Assembly (NCBI GenBank): GCA_964558715.1
Contig: CAZLFD010000002.1
Location: forward strand, 1 to 64,000
Reading direction: 5' to 3'
Source: JBGSOV01 sp964558715
GTDB lineage: Bacteria > Patescibacteriota > Gracilibacteria > CAIRYL01 > GCA-016699755
DNA: 64,000 bases
Shown: one piece after another, positions 16,501 through 27,000 of the stretch
How positions within the stretch are numbered: position 1 is the stretch's first letter
Layout of the letters: the number at the start of each line of letters is the position of its first letter
The notes under the pieces: generated by a model
What the model saw: only the letters and a program-made list of their open reading frames with translations
Told to the model about the DNA's origin: nothing
The model's database searches: none
Position numbers and translations under genes: made by a program

Positions 16501-19158
16501 ATTTTCGACAATCAGGTCTGGGTCTTGGTCACCGCTACAACTCCATTCGGTGATAGGGAAATTTTCGGCAGCATCTGCTGCAGCCATGCCAGCGTCGATC
16601 AGGTCTTGGCGCCCAAAAGCAATCCAGCCCATTGCGGGCGACCAGGCATTACCCAAAAAGTGGCCCAGTGTCACATGGCCATCATCGGCATCGGCGACTT
16701 CGGTGTTATCGCAAGAAATATCGACATCAATCTGTTGCGTCGTAGCGTCAGAAGTGTCTCCAGAATCATCGAGATACGTCTGTTCATCAAAATAGATGTA
16801 ATCGCCGGTCGCTTCTACAAACGCTTTACCGGTGAGACTTGAAAAATCTCCACCCGCATCGACAGCATTCGAAACACCATAATCATTCGTGCCACACTCG
16901 TCGGCGATTTGACCACCGCCACTAGCGATAATGCCAGTATCTGCCGTCGGTGCGATACAGTTCATACGGATCCAACCCAGAATATCGTTCCAGGCATAGC
17001 CGATCACCCGGCTGTTTTCGACGATGACACCCCCACCGACCGGGTTCATGTCTATCCAACCATTGGTGGCGTTCCAAGCATATTTATTGTTTTCCGAGTC
17101 GACATCGGTGCCGATCATGCGGCCTTCATTTGCCGTATTGCGCATGGACGCAATTACCACCGTACCCACATTTCCAAATTTATCGCGGTTTTCAACGGCA
17201 AAATTAATCGTTGTCTTGGCAGTACAGGCGGTGTCTTCATCGCAGAGCCATACTTCAACGTAGTAGTCCCCTGGGCTTAAAATACTGAGTCCACGCTGGT
17301 ATTGCCCGGGCCTGTGGTCGACTTCAATACTCTCAAGAAGATTGTCACCTGTATCATACACATCAATATGAGCTGTCAGGATTCCAGTAGCACCGGTATC
17401 GAGGTCGTTCCCCGTCCATACGGCAGTGGGTGCGGTATCGTAGGTAGCAGAGCTATCAGGGATGACATTGTTATTATTGTCTTGTATATAGACATTCGAA
17501 ATCACTGGCAGCTGGTTGTAGATCTCAAAATGATTGTAGGGGATCACCGTTTCGCCAGAGCCATGGATATCGGTTGCCACCACGCGCCAATACAAGTCGC
17601 CTGAAGGCAGGTTAAAAGATGGAGTGTAAGTGTATTCTACCCCTGCACCTCTCGCCATGGCATATGGTGAAAGCGCAGATGATTGTGGCAGAATAGTACT
17701 AAAATCGGATTGCTGGGAGATCTGCACCACATACTGGATATTGTCTGCATCGGCCTCTTCAATGGTAAAACGGAAAGTGGGACGGCGATTGCTAAGGTGA
17801 TCGATACCGCAAGGTACACCGCCATATCCTAAATCTGCGCCATCACAATGCGCCGGCCACCGCAGCCCCGTTTGGGGTGCAACATTATCGACGTTGAATT
17901 CCCAATAGCTCGTGTAATCTGACCAGGCAAAAAACTCGTCGAATGCGCGCATGCGCCAACGATATGAACCAGGGGGAAATTCTACCCCAAAATCATGCGT
18001 ATGGTTCTCGCCTACTCCATTTGGCAATATGAGTGAGTCGGATGGCAGTTCATAACTTTGGTACACTGCCCAGACATCAGCGCTGATCTCGCGTTCGACA
18101 GTGACCAAATACCCGACATCTTCACCATCTTCTTCTTCAATATGAAAAGTGAAAGTCGGTGTACGGTCTACTGTCGTTGCAGTATCGGCTGGAGAAACCA
18201 GGTCGATAGTTGGAGTGTTATTATCGGTAAACTGCCATTCAGTCTTTGCCCAACTATAGGTTTTACGAGTCAGTGAAGTCTGAATATTATCGACCTGTTG
18301 ATACGGATTCATTTCCATGTAATCACCGAAGGTAAAATAACCAAAACTCTCCGACCAAGCAGTTCCGTGAACATAACCATCTCCGTCGATATACACACCG
18401 CCTTCGTCATCGATCTTGCCAAAGTATAGCCAGCCGACATTGTCGTTCCAGGCGTATCCATCGATCTCAGCTCGACTTTCGGTCACGACTGTCACCGTCA
18501 ACCCCCCGCCTACAGGTTGCAAGTCGATCCACCCGAAATTCTCTGACCATATCAAACCAGTCATGCGGTCTTCGGTAATCGTTACTCCACCAGTACTTGG
18601 TGAAAAATCGAGCAAACCACCCATCGGATCTTCGGCATAGCGAAAGCCAAAGGCCATGTTTTCATCGCCCTGCAAACGCGTGTCGATCAACGCGGATCCT
18701 ACTGTTCCGGTTCCGGTATTCACGGTGAACTCTAGGCTGGCAGTACCGAATTGGTCATCTCGTGCTTGAATATCCACGATCAGCACCGACCCATTAGCGG
18801 TAAAATCGTATGCCGCAAACAACGTTGTGGTTGCATCTCCGGCGTTGATGGTGATATCGGTATCGCCGCGCAAAATGATTTCGTCGATCTCGCCGGTAGA
18901 AATCAAACGCACATCCACCTGGTGCGAACCAGTGATAGGAGTACTGGAATCCGTGATCTGATTGGAGGTAAGCGTAAAGTCGTAACCACCGACGATTTCG
19001 TAATTGCTTTCGTCAAAGGTAAACGCCGACGCCAATGTGAATGGCAGCAGCAGCAAAAATGCACTAAAAACAGTAGCTAAAGCAGCGCACGAGCGGAATA
19101 CCCCGCTACCTACACCCCACCTTGCTTCAGGAGTGCCGCTATAAAGTGCCGTTTTCAT
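13600..19158 (-). CDS. Giant secreted surface protein with Trp-rich and Ig-like repeats
   Basis: 1852 residues from the ATG at 19158; a promoter ending at 19219 rules out the earlier in-frame start. A signal peptide of about 45 residues ends LLPFTLASA. Trp-rich modules recur near 200-290 (SENFGWIDLQPVGGG, GYAWNDNVGWLYFG, GTAWSESFGYFTFG), 690-735 (YAWNATNGWIDMNPVGGG, GYAWNDILGWIRMN) and 840 (GNAWSPAMGWIAFG). Ig/FN3-like modules lie at about 315-425 and 430-550, and a Big_1-like stretch (VADGEDQMAISISLYDRFDNPV) near 1040. The C-terminal part holds IYADGSIMSALD, NQLLLKGSFVSQ and a calcium-loop-like DLNDADLDGIEDSIDCE. There are no membrane anchor, SLH or sortase motifs. Such proteins are typical of Patescibacteria; adhesion or a surface coat is inferred. 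Confidence 0.88.
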   Translation of the reverse strand: MKTALYSGTPEARWGVGSGVFRSCAALATVFSAFLLLLPFTLASAFTFDESNYEIVGGYDFTLTSNQITDSSTPITGSHQVDVRLISTGEIDEIILRGDTDITINAGDATTTLFAAYDFTANGSVLIVDIQARDDQFGTASLEFTVNTGTGTVGSALIDTRLQGDENMAFGFRYAEDPMGGLLDFSPSTGGVTITEDRMTGLIWSENFGWIDLQPVGGGLTVTVVTESRAEIDGYAWNDNVGWLYFGKIDDEGGVYIDGDGYVHGTAWSESFGYFTFGDYMEMNPYQQVDNIQTSLTRKTYSWAKTEWQFTDNNTPTIDLVSPADTATTVDRTPTFTFHIEEEDGEDVGYLVTVEREISADVWAVYQSYELPSDSLILPNGVGENHTHDFGVEFPPGSYRWRMRAFDEFFAWSDYTSYWEFNVDNVAPQTGLRWPAHCDGADLGYGGVPCGIDHLSNRRPTFRFTIEEADADNIQYVVQISQQSDFSTILPQSSALSPYAMARGAGVEYTYTPSFNLPSGDLYWRVVATDIHGSGETVIPYNHFEIYNQLPVISNVYIQDNNNNVIPDSSATYDTAPTAVWTGNDLDTGATGILTAHIDVYDTGDNLLESIEVDHRPGQYQRGLSILSPGDYYVEVWLCDEDTACTAKTTINFAVENRDKFGNVGTVVIASMRNTANEGRMIGTDVDSENNKYAWNATNGWIDMNPVGGGVIVENSRVIGYAWNDILGWIRMNCIAPTADTGIIASGGGQIADECGTNDYGVSNAVDAGGDFSSLTGKAFVEATGDYIYFDEQTYLDDSGDTSDATTQQIDVDISCDNTEVADADDGHVTLGHFLGNAWSPAMGWIAFGRQDLIDAGMAAADAAENFPITEWSCSGDQDPDLIVENQYVVFDARDEDYRYAIAQRSNSPFSEDIVCDDNSGVNGTEIIVEKMNPDGTLDYALSDLSGDFSIGCENPDGDDDGKLWLTIHDGPSHQATRTPGIYRIRGTVADEQDYSVDFPVDTGSPHLFSNEYVFQVVSAEPDLTHADTILTAGSSNPLVADGEDQMAISISLYDRFDNPVGKEYIYQDPTETPANILKTVELRSVFWDNVQLDQVNSSSAIRQAVDFSIPKQDIGAPPFDTGNPAVQYFDADVESGDTMLVNIGSYAPTNTDNDLKLSRIETVVRQIYDTSNRRLDVGQTDGYPNQVKKTNVNIDVDFTPIITAKVPDFAAFGLVDSEEDVQQITLTNNSDTVHVTDYDWLAILKTTIDGGLNGGTYYGDLKLYSTSDTSQPPFVSTKEHYLEVSASGSTALFNPGKSSQFNKLIKAELDDGYNNFLIPGNPLVIFMKQLSQVIAGSSYTFHMTGTPRRNLSYLNVDEYPTLVQAITIGFDTNNDSQADKFSKFALESPTSPNPLTFLVMSIAGAVHGEAYNETIIVGKDAGTQEFSMVGDVYGRPEIRRIMYENYASITGNKSPSNADIELPGNGYGIVNFDDWTDFTTTYSDTSDSNSTWLQDGQVRWVERPESVTHMSVNIGDIDDSFNKKTFTIPSPPAGEEGPITLLVRGGNVYIRDNIIVESGRSLGIIVLRSGQQAGLGTEGNVFIDPSVTRIEAAIYADGSIMSALDVGGVDGAVEEAEIFDGFSTNVDALSNQLLLKGSFVSQNIAGTSGDAEIPSKDVWLPAECSPFTDCFGNNSKIRKSAKRYDYSFMRRYRLISDLNDADLDGIEDSIDCERSLIPGQELFDPATDGSSFCNEIPGSNPAEYYNPLCQDPNGILLPVSLRPDSCTPQVTTRAAMNNGLCALGTPWCTDPDNTYTATCGTNTDVDQCASDGGDLINKKIGASVIIEYDPRVKNLTPVGMDLPAIVDFTRN

Positions 19159-19218
19159 TATCTGAGTGTTTGTGTTGTCGTGTTGCGGCATTCCCGAGTT
19201 CGGTAATGATATCATGTT

Positions 19219-19247
19219 ATTTTATCATTTTCGATACAGAAATACAA
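19219..19247 (-). promoter_or_regulatory. Promoter of the giant surface protein gene
   Basis: On the minus strand TTGTAT (19247-19242), 17 bases, then TAAAAT (19224-19219). The predicted transcript start near 19212 lies 54 bases before the ATG at 19158, and downstream of the alternative start at 19215, which it therefore excludes. Confidence 0.55.
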
Positions 19248-19320
19248 GTGCTCACCACAGTTCACCTCTGCCTTATTCGGCATTTCGACCAGTAGCCAGA
19301 CTGTACAAAACCGGGTAAAG

Positions 19321-19349
19321 TTCGAACCGCACAAAAAAAACATGATACA
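19321..19349 (+). promoter_or_regulatory. Possible promoter of the HAD/GH65 operon
   Basis: TTCGAA (19321-19326), 17 bases with an A8 run, then GATACA (19344-19349), 42 bases before the ATG at 19392. The -35 is weak. Confidence 0.35.
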
Positions 19350-19391
19350 CTGGTTTCAGAGTTGTAGAAAATCTGCACAAACCCACAGACT

Positions 19392-20585
19392 ATGACACCT
19401 TCTTCAATCACGACCCTGAGCGACTTAGTGGAACAAATGGCAACCACTGTACCGATCCGCCGTCAACTGAGGCAAGAAGCACTCGCCGGAAAACTGTTTT
19501 CGCCAGCCGCGCTTGAACACTTAAAAAAAAGTTTTGCTCGACTCTGCGCTTCGGTACTGAACACAGTCGATTCCACTATCCGTTTACAGGCAACTGCCGA
19601 CATCACCATCGAGACCGAGATTGCTTATGAAATAGCCGAACTCGAGCGTGACATTCGCTTTTGTCAGGGGGAGGCAAGTCAGCTATTTACTGAGTTGCGC
19701 GAACAAGCCGGCGCAGAGGGTGAATCGCTTGCTAAAGCTCTTATGGGCAAGCACTTTCATTACCTGATTTCCGATCGCGATGGTACAGTCAACAACTACT
19801 GCGCACGCTACAATACTTCGATTCAATCGGTATACAATGCTGTTGCACTCGAACGTTTCACGCAACAAAAATTAGATGGTGCTGTCATCCTTACTTCGGC
19901 TCCACTCAAAGATATTGGGATTTTGGATATTACCGTCAACTCGCCAGAGGCGATTACCTTTGCCGCATCGAAAGGCAGAGAGTTTGTCGATACCCAAGGA
20001 AGGTTTCATCATTTTCCAATCGATGATGAGCGCGCTCGCCTGATCGAAGCGGTGTATGAAAATATTGCAGCGCTAGTGGAGAAGCCAGAATTTGCCGTTT
20101 TTGCACTAATCGGATCTGGCTTGCAAAAAAAATTCGGCCAGGTAACGGTCGCCCGGCAGGATAATGCCGGCAGTATTCCAGCAAAAGATTCGGTGCGATT
20201 CTTGGAGCTTGTTCGCGACCTGATGCAAGAGCACGACTCGCATGGAGAACTTTTGCGCCTAGAAGACACCGGAAAAGATATTGAAATCATCGTCACACTT
20301 GAAAATGGTGAGGGAGAATTTGGCTTCAATAAGCGCGATGGCGTGCGCTTTATCGCCAAAGAATTAGGGATTGTAACAGGGCCGCTGCTTGCCTGTGGCG
20401 ACACTGCTTCCGATATACCTTTAGCGCTCGGTGCCCGCGAAATCGACCACGAGGCGGTAGTGGTTTTTGTCACTGTAGATAGTAGACTACGTGAGCGTGT
20501 TCGTAAAAAAATCGATAATGCCTTTTTTGTTCCCAACCCCGACGCCCTTATCGGCGTGCTTGCTTCTCTTACCCGAACTGCATGA
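19392..20585 (+). CDS. HAD superfamily phosphatase, probably sugar-phosphate specific
   Basis: 397 residues. A helical N-terminal region of about 115 residues precedes a HAD phosphatase domain: motif I LISDRDGTVNNY (nucleophile Asp128, acid Asp130), the Lys motif FNKRDGVRFIAKEL and motif IV CGDTASDIPLA. The GD..SD form is like that of sucrose- and trehalose-phosphate phosphatases. Its stop overlaps the start of the phosphoglucomutase/GH65 fusion by four bases (ATGA), so translation is coupled and it very likely acts in the same disaccharide pathway, perhaps on trehalose 6-phosphate; that substrate is inferred from context only. Confidence 0.75.
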   Translation: MTPSSITTLSDLVEQMATTVPIRRQLRQEALAGKLFSPAALEHLKKSFARLCASVLNTVDSTIRLQATADITIETEIAYEIAELERDIRFCQGEASQLFTELREQAGAEGESLAKALMGKHFHYLISDRDGTVNNYCARYNTSIQSVYNAVALERFTQQKLDGAVILTSAPLKDIGILDITVNSPEAITFAASKGREFVDTQGRFHHFPIDDERARLIEAVYENIAALVEKPEFAVFALIGSGLQKKFGQVTVARQDNAGSIPAKDSVRFLELVRDLMQEHDSHGELLRLEDTGKDIEIIVTLENGEGEFGFNKRDGVRFIAKELGIVTGPLLACGDTASDIPLALGAREIDHEAVVVFVTVDSRLRERVRKKIDNAFFVPNPDALIGVLASLTRTA

Positions 20586-23500
20586 AAAAACTCCCATTTA
20601 CCGCTGCTGTTTTCGACCTCGATGGCGTGATCACAAAAACCGCTCGGGTTCACTGCAAAGCCTGGAAAGAAATGTTCGACAGCTTTTTAATGAAATATGC
20701 GAGCCGCGAAAACCGTCCGTTTTCACCCTTTACCGAAGAAGAATATATTGCCTATGTCGATGGCAAACCGCGCTACGAAGGCGTGGAATCATTTCTTGCT
20801 AGTCGCGCTATCGCTCTGCCCTTTGGCGAACCAAATGACGATGGAGAGCAAGAGACCGTGTGTGGTTTAGGGAATAAAAAGAACGAGCATTTTCAGGAGA
20901 TCATCCAAAAAGACGGTGCTGAGTTGTACGACCACGCCGTCGATTTGATCAAAGACCTGCGCAAAAACGGCGTTAAGGTCGGGCTCGCCACTTCGAGCAA
21001 GAACTGTAGACTCATCATCAAAAAGGCTGGTATTGCGGATTTATTCGATGCCATTGTCGATGGCGTCGTTTCGGCAAAAGAGGGTTTTCCGGGCAAGCCA
21101 CAACCGGATATATTTTTGGAGACCTGCAAATTACTCGAGGTGTATTCTGAAGATGCCGTACTGTTTGAAGATGCGTTCGCTGGTGTAGACGCGGGGAAAC
21201 GCGGCGATTTTGGCTTGGTCGTCGGCGTCAGCCACGGGTACGATGCTGAGGGGCTGCGCGCTTTTGGGGCAGATACGATCATTTCTGACCTGGGCGAACT
21301 TTCTGTGGCAGATATTATTGAGTGGTTTGAAAAGGGCATCGAAGCCGATAGTTGGAAGTTAGAATATCATGGATTCGACCCACAGGCTGAAAAACTGCGT
21401 GAAGTGCTGACGACGGTAGGAAATGGCTATTTTGGGACGCGCGGCGCCTTTGAGTGCGAGGCGGCATCAGAGCATCATTACCCGGGCACCTACATGACGG
21501 GTGTCTACAACAAATTACCGACAGAGCTTCATGGCATGACGATTTTTAATAACGATTTAGTCAATTGCCCAAACTGGTTATCCATCGAATTTAAGATCGG
21601 CCATGGAGAATACAAAAGCCCGCTTACCATGGAAGTCATCAGTTATACGCACAGCATCGATGTAAAACAGGCAATCATGGAGCGGCATATCGTCTGTCGC
21701 GATGAATGCGGGCGGATGATCAAGATCATCGCATACCGCTTTGCCAGTATGGACGATCCGCACATTGCCGCCATCCGCTTTGAGCTAACACCACTCAATT
21801 TTTCAGAGGCGGTGACCCTGCGGAGCAGTTTAGATGGCACAGTGATCAATGCGGGCGTCGACCGCTACAAAGCCCTAAGTTCACAACATTTAGAGCCAGT
21901 TACCACCGCACAGACGGAGGATGGCATTTCGCTTACCGTCAAGACGACCTGCTCTGATATCACTATTTCGCAGGCAGCGCGCCACACACTTACAGCGAAT
22001 GGAGCACGGGTCACGGCCGAACGCAGCGTGAATGAAACCCGAGGGCTCATCAGTGAAGAGCTTACTTTTGCCGCAAACGAGGGCGAGCAATATGTGCTCG
22101 AGAAAATCGTCGCCATGGCGAGCTCGCTCGACAACTCGGTAGGCGACCCATGCGGCGATTCGTGCGAACGCCTCACCAGTACAGCGGATTTTGCGAGCCT
22201 ACTCCAAAAACACAGCAAGGCCTGGCAACGCCTGTGGCAACAGGCGGATATCAAAGTCGAGCGTGACCGCTTTGCGCAAAAGGCTCTGCGCCTGCATATT
22301 TATCATCTGCTCGTAACCGCCTCGGAACACAATAAGAATTTGGATGCCGGCATGCCGGCACGTGGTTTGCATGGCGAAGCGTACCGCGGCCATATTTTTT
22401 GGGATGAACTGTATGTGTTCCCCTTTTACAACATGTACTTTCCGGATATCACCAAAGCTTTACTCATGTATCGCTATAATCGGCTCGATGCGGCCCGCGG
22501 CTACGCCAAAGAACACGGCTACGCCGGTGCGATGTATCCGTGGCAAACGGCGGATGACGGCAACGAAGAAACGCAGGTCATCCATTACAATCCCTTGTCA
22601 GATAAATGGGATCCTGATCTGAGTAGTCGTCAGCGCCATGTTTCGATCGCCATTTTTTACAATGTCTGGACGTATGTAAACCACACACGCGACGAAAAAT
22701 TTATGGAGGAATACGGTGCCGAGATGCTGTTTGAAATCGCTCGCTTTTGGGCAAGCATCTCGACTTGCACCGAAGATGACCGCTATCACATTCGCGGTGT
22801 AATGGGGCCAGATGAATACCATGAAAAAATGTCCGACTCAGAAGAGCCGGGAGTAACGGATAATGCCTACACCAACATCATGGTCGTGTGGCTCCTTGAA
22901 AAAGTGCTCGAGATTGCGGAAAAATTGCCGCAGGCAGTGCGCGAAAAACTGTTCACCAAAATCGGGTTTAACGAGCAAGAACTAGAAAACTGGCAAGACA
23001 TCACCGAAAAGATGAATGTCTTACTTACCAAAGACAACGTGCTCGAACAGTTTCAGGGCTATATGAGCTTGCCGGAATTAGATTGGAAAAAGTACCGCAA
23101 AAAGTACCCAAATATTCAACGGCTGGATCGGATCTTGAAGAGTGAAAACGATTCGCCCGATCACTACAAAGTCGCCAAACAGGCAGATGTGTTGATGCTT
23201 TACTATTTGCTCGCGCCGCAAAAAGTAGTGGATATTTTGACCGACCTCAATTACCAGGTGCCAGATGCCGAAGAGTTGCTACGGCGGAATTTTGACTACT
23301 ACATCGGCCGTACTAGCCATGGGTCTACGCTCAGTAAAATCGTGCATGCTACTATTGCGCACAATCTCACAACTGATGGAGAATCGTGGCATTGGTTTAT
23401 GGATGCGCTGCGGAGTGATATCGAAGACACCCAGGGCGGTACCACGCTTGAGGGGATTCATACCGGCGTCATGGCGGGAACAGTCGAAATCGCCATCCGC

Positions 23501-23755
23501 AATTTTGCCGGTGTCGCCTTTGAGCACGACCGTCTTGCCGTCAGTCCGAATCTGCCGCACCATTGGCGCAGCATGTCGTTTTGTGTCTGGCATCATGATA
23601 TCCGTTACCAGCTAGTGATTGATGAAACAGCGATTACCGTTACCGCCACCCGCAAGAAGAAAAATGATATCAAAGCGATTCCCATCGAAATAGAAGGCGT
23701 GGTGAAAAGCTTACGGCTCGATACCGAAACGATTTTTAAACGCAAGAAAACGTAA
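20582..23755 (+). CDS. Beta-phosphoglucomutase / GH65 glycoside phosphorylase fusion
   Basis: 1057 residues joining two enzymes. Residues 1-250 are a beta-phosphoglucomutase-type HAD domain: AAVFDLDGVITKTA (Asp12 and Asp14), ATSSKN, GKPQPDIF and FEDAFAGVDAG. Residues 260-1057 are a GH65 inverting phosphorylase (trehalose, kojibiose or maltose type) with the catalytic-acid motif GPDEYH (Glu745) and a large (alpha/alpha)6 barrel. The GH65 half would split an alpha-glucobiose with phosphate to glucose plus beta-glucose 1-phosphate, and the HAD half would turn the latter into glucose 6-phosphate, so the fusion channels the intermediate into glycolysis or the pentose phosphate route. The exact disaccharide cannot be read from sequence. 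ATGA overlap with the upstream HAD phosphatase. Confidence 0.9.
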   Translation: MKKLPFTAAVFDLDGVITKTARVHCKAWKEMFDSFLMKYASRENRPFSPFTEEEYIAYVDGKPRYEGVESFLASRAIALPFGEPNDDGEQETVCGLGNKKNEHFQEIIQKDGAELYDHAVDLIKDLRKNGVKVGLATSSKNCRLIIKKAGIADLFDAIVDGVVSAKEGFPGKPQPDIFLETCKLLEVYSEDAVLFEDAFAGVDAGKRGDFGLVVGVSHGYDAEGLRAFGADTIISDLGELSVADIIEWFEKGIEADSWKLEYHGFDPQAEKLREVLTTVGNGYFGTRGAFECEAASEHHYPGTYMTGVYNKLPTELHGMTIFNNDLVNCPNWLSIEFKIGHGEYKSPLTMEVISYTHSIDVKQAIMERHIVCRDECGRMIKIIAYRFASMDDPHIAAIRFELTPLNFSEAVTLRSSLDGTVINAGVDRYKALSSQHLEPVTTAQTEDGISLTVKTTCSDITISQAARHTLTANGARVTAERSVNETRGLISEELTFAANEGEQYVLEKIVAMASSLDNSVGDPCGDSCERLTSTADFASLLQKHSKAWQRLWQQADIKVERDRFAQKALRLHIYHLLVTASEHNKNLDAGMPARGLHGEAYRGHIFWDELYVFPFYNMYFPDITKALLMYRYNRLDAARGYAKEHGYAGAMYPWQTADDGNEETQVIHYNPLSDKWDPDLSSRQRHVSIAIFYNVWTYVNHTRDEKFMEEYGAEMLFEIARFWASISTCTEDDRYHIRGVMGPDEYHEKMSDSEEPGVTDNAYTNIMVVWLLEKVLEIAEKLPQAVREKLFTKIGFNEQELENWQDITEKMNVLLTKDNVLEQFQGYMSLPELDWKKYRKKYPNIQRLDRILKSENDSPDHYKVAKQADVLMLYYLLAPQKVVDILTDLNYQVPDAEELLRRNFDYYIGRTSHGSTLSKIVHATIAHNLTTDGESWHWFMDALRSDIEDTQGGTTLEGIHTGVMAGTVEIAIRNFAGVAFEHDRLAVSPNLPHHWRSMSFCVWHHDIRYQLVIDETAITVTATRKKKNDIKAIPIEIEGVVKSLRLDTETIFKRKKT

Positions 23756-23840
23756 TCGTGTGCACAACACCCTTCCTTCTCTTGAAATCAGAAGAGGTGC
23801 AAGAGCCATTCCGACAAAACTCAGACGCGCAGAGGGTAAT

Positions 23841-23882
23841 TTCTCTCCCTCGAGACAGGGGGAGTTGGAAAGGATTGATTTT
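23841..23882. repeat. Intergenic palindromic repeat, family A copy
   Basis: TCTCTCCCTCGAGACAGGGG followed by GAGTTGGAAAGGATTGATTT: a short palindrome plus the conserved GTTGGA(A)GGATTGATTT tail. A second, inverted copy lies at 24008-24036 (TTCCCTTAACTCAGGGGAG). The 293-base convergent gap 23756-24048 contains these two copies and nothing else that I can name. Confidence 0.6.
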
Positions 23883-24048
23883 CTCTCGCTTATTTAAGCC
23901 TCTGTTCGGTCTCGCTTTGTCAGAGAAATCATATATTGCCTCACAATCTAAGTGGTAAACAGAACGACAGATCAGGAGACATGACTCAGTGAGTTCGACC
24001 ACACCCACCTTCCCTTAACTCAGGGGAGAAAAATCACAAGACGCAGAA

Positions 24049-27000
24049 TCAGTATTCTCCCAAGAGTTGCAACATCAAGTAGGTGATCTTCGAGAATTCG
24101 GCGCGAGTTACGGGATTATTCGGCGCAAAAGTACCGTCTTCAAAACCACTGACAATGTTGTTGTTGTTCGCCCACATCACGTGCTTAAAATACCAAGCGT
24201 TTTTTTCGACATCATCATATTTACTATCGCCAAAACTTATTTTGCTGAGATCGATGCCTGCCGCCAGAGCGATGATCTTCAGTGCTTCTGCACGTGAGAC
24301 TTGATTATCGGGCTTAAACGATCCGTCTTCAAAACCACTTACAATACCGGTTTCTTTGGCTACCTGCAAATACCGTGCGTACCAGGCGATAAGTTCGACA
24401 TCGGTGTATGGCAGCTCATCGATTGTCTCGGGAATTTCATAATCAAACGCCTCGAGAGCAATCTTAACCGCCTCGGCACGCGTCAGCGGATTGTCTGGGC
24501 CAAAAGTGCCATCGCCGTATCCACCGATGACCTCTTTGGCAACCAGCGCCAGAACGAATCCTTTACTCCAGTGTTCGCCGATGTCCGAGAAAATATCAGC
24601 ATCTTCATCACTGAAAAGATTACCAGCAGGGCCCCCGATAGGGGCAGAATCACCCGACTGGGCTCGTACCGCCGGTATATCGGTTCGTGGTACCAACTCG
24701 GTGCGCTGTTTGCGTTCAGAATTTTTATCGACAGTGACGGTATAAACGAAATTACGTGGGCACTTTTCTTTGATGTAGCCAGACAAAGTGATAGTACTTT
24801 TTCCATCGACCATGGCATCTGGCGGCACCTTTGCCGATACCTTCCACAAACCATCTACGAGTTCGGCTTTGTGCGCGATTTTTTTATCGTTCAGAATTAT
24901 CGCCAGAGATTCTTCTAAGGCGTTCTCAGAAGCGGTAAAGCTAATCTGCGTGAGGCTTGGCACCGTCACACTTTTTGCGGGAATGATCTCATTAAAAACC
25001 GGTTTTTCACATGCAGTGGTGCTACCTCCGCCACCGCCGCCACCGCCACCACCACTGTTTCCTCCGCCGCTTGAAGGTATCGAAGTAGGTGTGGGCGAAG
25101 GACTTGGTGATGGAGAAGGAGTCGTGCTTAACGGAGTAATCGTGGTAGTAAGCCACTTGCTTTCTGTTTCCGCATTCTCTCCGACTGCATCGCTACTACA
25201 GCGGATATAATACGCAAATGTCGTTTCAGTCGTGACTGCACCAATAATCGTGACTATGGCGCTGTGCACTTTCTTCGTTTCATCTGTTGCTTCAAACATA
25301 TGCTCCATGTCCGAAAACTCAATCTTCTTATTTCTTTCATCAAAGCGGCAAAAGGCGGCTTCTGCAGTTTCAAAACTCATCGCAATCTGTGTAACACCAT
25401 TATCGGTACTCCCGGCAATATTACCGTTGATCGGTGCGGGAGGGGTAGGCGTGGGGGTGGCTGTGGCAGATGGACTTGGCGTCGCCGAAGGGCTGGTTGA
25501 TGGCGCTGTTGTCGGGCTCGCAGATGGTGACGGTGAAACAGATGGTGATACCGTTGGGCTAATGCTCGGGCTGACTGACGGAGACGGACTTAAGGTTGGA
25601 GTAGGTGTGGCCGTCGGTGAAACAGATGGTGATACCGTTGGGCTAATGCTCGGGCTTGGGCTTGGTGAGACAGATGGTGACGGAGTCGGTGTGGGGGTTT
25701 CGCCAGAAGTGTCGACCGTAAAATCTGGAATCGCTAGTGAATCACTGGTATTCGTAAGAGCATCGGTAACGGTCAGACTACAGTCGGAATAGGTGTTATC
25801 GGCAAGTTCATCGAATTCGATTATTGTTTCGCCGTCGATCGCGGTTGTGGTTGCAGAAGAACAACTGCCGGTGTAAGCAATCGTACCAGCTTCGGTAGAA
25901 GTGATCTTCATGCTGGGAGTGTTGTCATTTGTTGTTTCCGGAATCTGCTCAACTATTTCGATTTTTGGTGGAAACAATGCTGCGTAGGCATCGGCGAGGC
26001 CGTATCCGTAATAATCATCTTTCCCCACATCACCAAGGTCAGTCGTACTTTTTTGTAAGATTTCGCGCACCTGTGCGGGAGTACGGTTTGAATCTTGTTG
26101 CAACAAGAGGGCAATCAAGCCCGAAACATGTGGCGCAGCCATGGAAGTGCCGCCGATCGATTTGTAGCCGGCATCTGTATGCGTACTGATAATGCCGAAA
26201 CGCGACTGAGAGTCATTGCAATCCCAGCTTTTGGCACCCGGTGCCATCAGTTCCAGATACGAACCGATATTTGAAAAACACACACGAGCATCGTTTATAT
26301 CGCTGGCACCAACGGCAATCACTTCTGTGTACGAACTCGGATAATTGCGAGTCGATACTCCTGATGCTCCGGAATTTCCCGCTGAAGAGACAAGGATGAC
26401 ACCCGCTTCATACGCCGCCTTGAGCGCTTGGTATACAATGTCACCCTGCTCTGGGTCAATAAGATTGGCCTCATTGGCAGTTCCGAAACTCATCGAAATC
26501 ACATCGGCACCGTTATCAACGGCATACTGTATGCCTTGGGTAACTGCAAAAATATCGCCGCTGGCACCGTTACCGCTGGGGTTATCGTCGAGCACCTTAA
26601 CTGGCATGATGCGCACATCCGGGGCTACGCCGATAATATCGGTCAGCACCCCGTCGATTGTAATATCGATACCCTGCTCTGCCCCAACAATACCAGCAAC
26701 ATGCGTGCCATGGCCATCCCCATCATCCGGATCGTTGTCTTCGGTGGGAGTATTGATGTTCGGGCCGATAAAATCCCAGCCACGCCAATCATCTGGAAAA
26801 CCATTATTATCATCATCAATACCGTTAAACCGTTTATCATTACCGTTATCATCCAGTCCGATTTCTCCGGGGTTGACCCACACGTTATCAACTAATTCCG
26901 GATGGTCGAGATCGACACCACTATCGAGCACGGCAACCACAATGCCACTGCCAGTGTAGCTATCCCAAACAGGGAGTGCATTCAGGCCAGAAGAATATCC

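Noticed and set aside
25500..25700. Short tandem repeats that could suggest a CRISPR array
   Set aside because: They are in-frame Ser-Pro-Thr codons of the protease linker with no unique spacers. No CRISPR array or cas gene is seen in the window.
25232..25792. A long plus-strand frame rich in Gly, Asp and Val inside the subtilase gene
   Set aside because: It is the reverse reading of the Thr/Ser/Pro linker repeats; the subtilase motifs on the minus strand are decisive.
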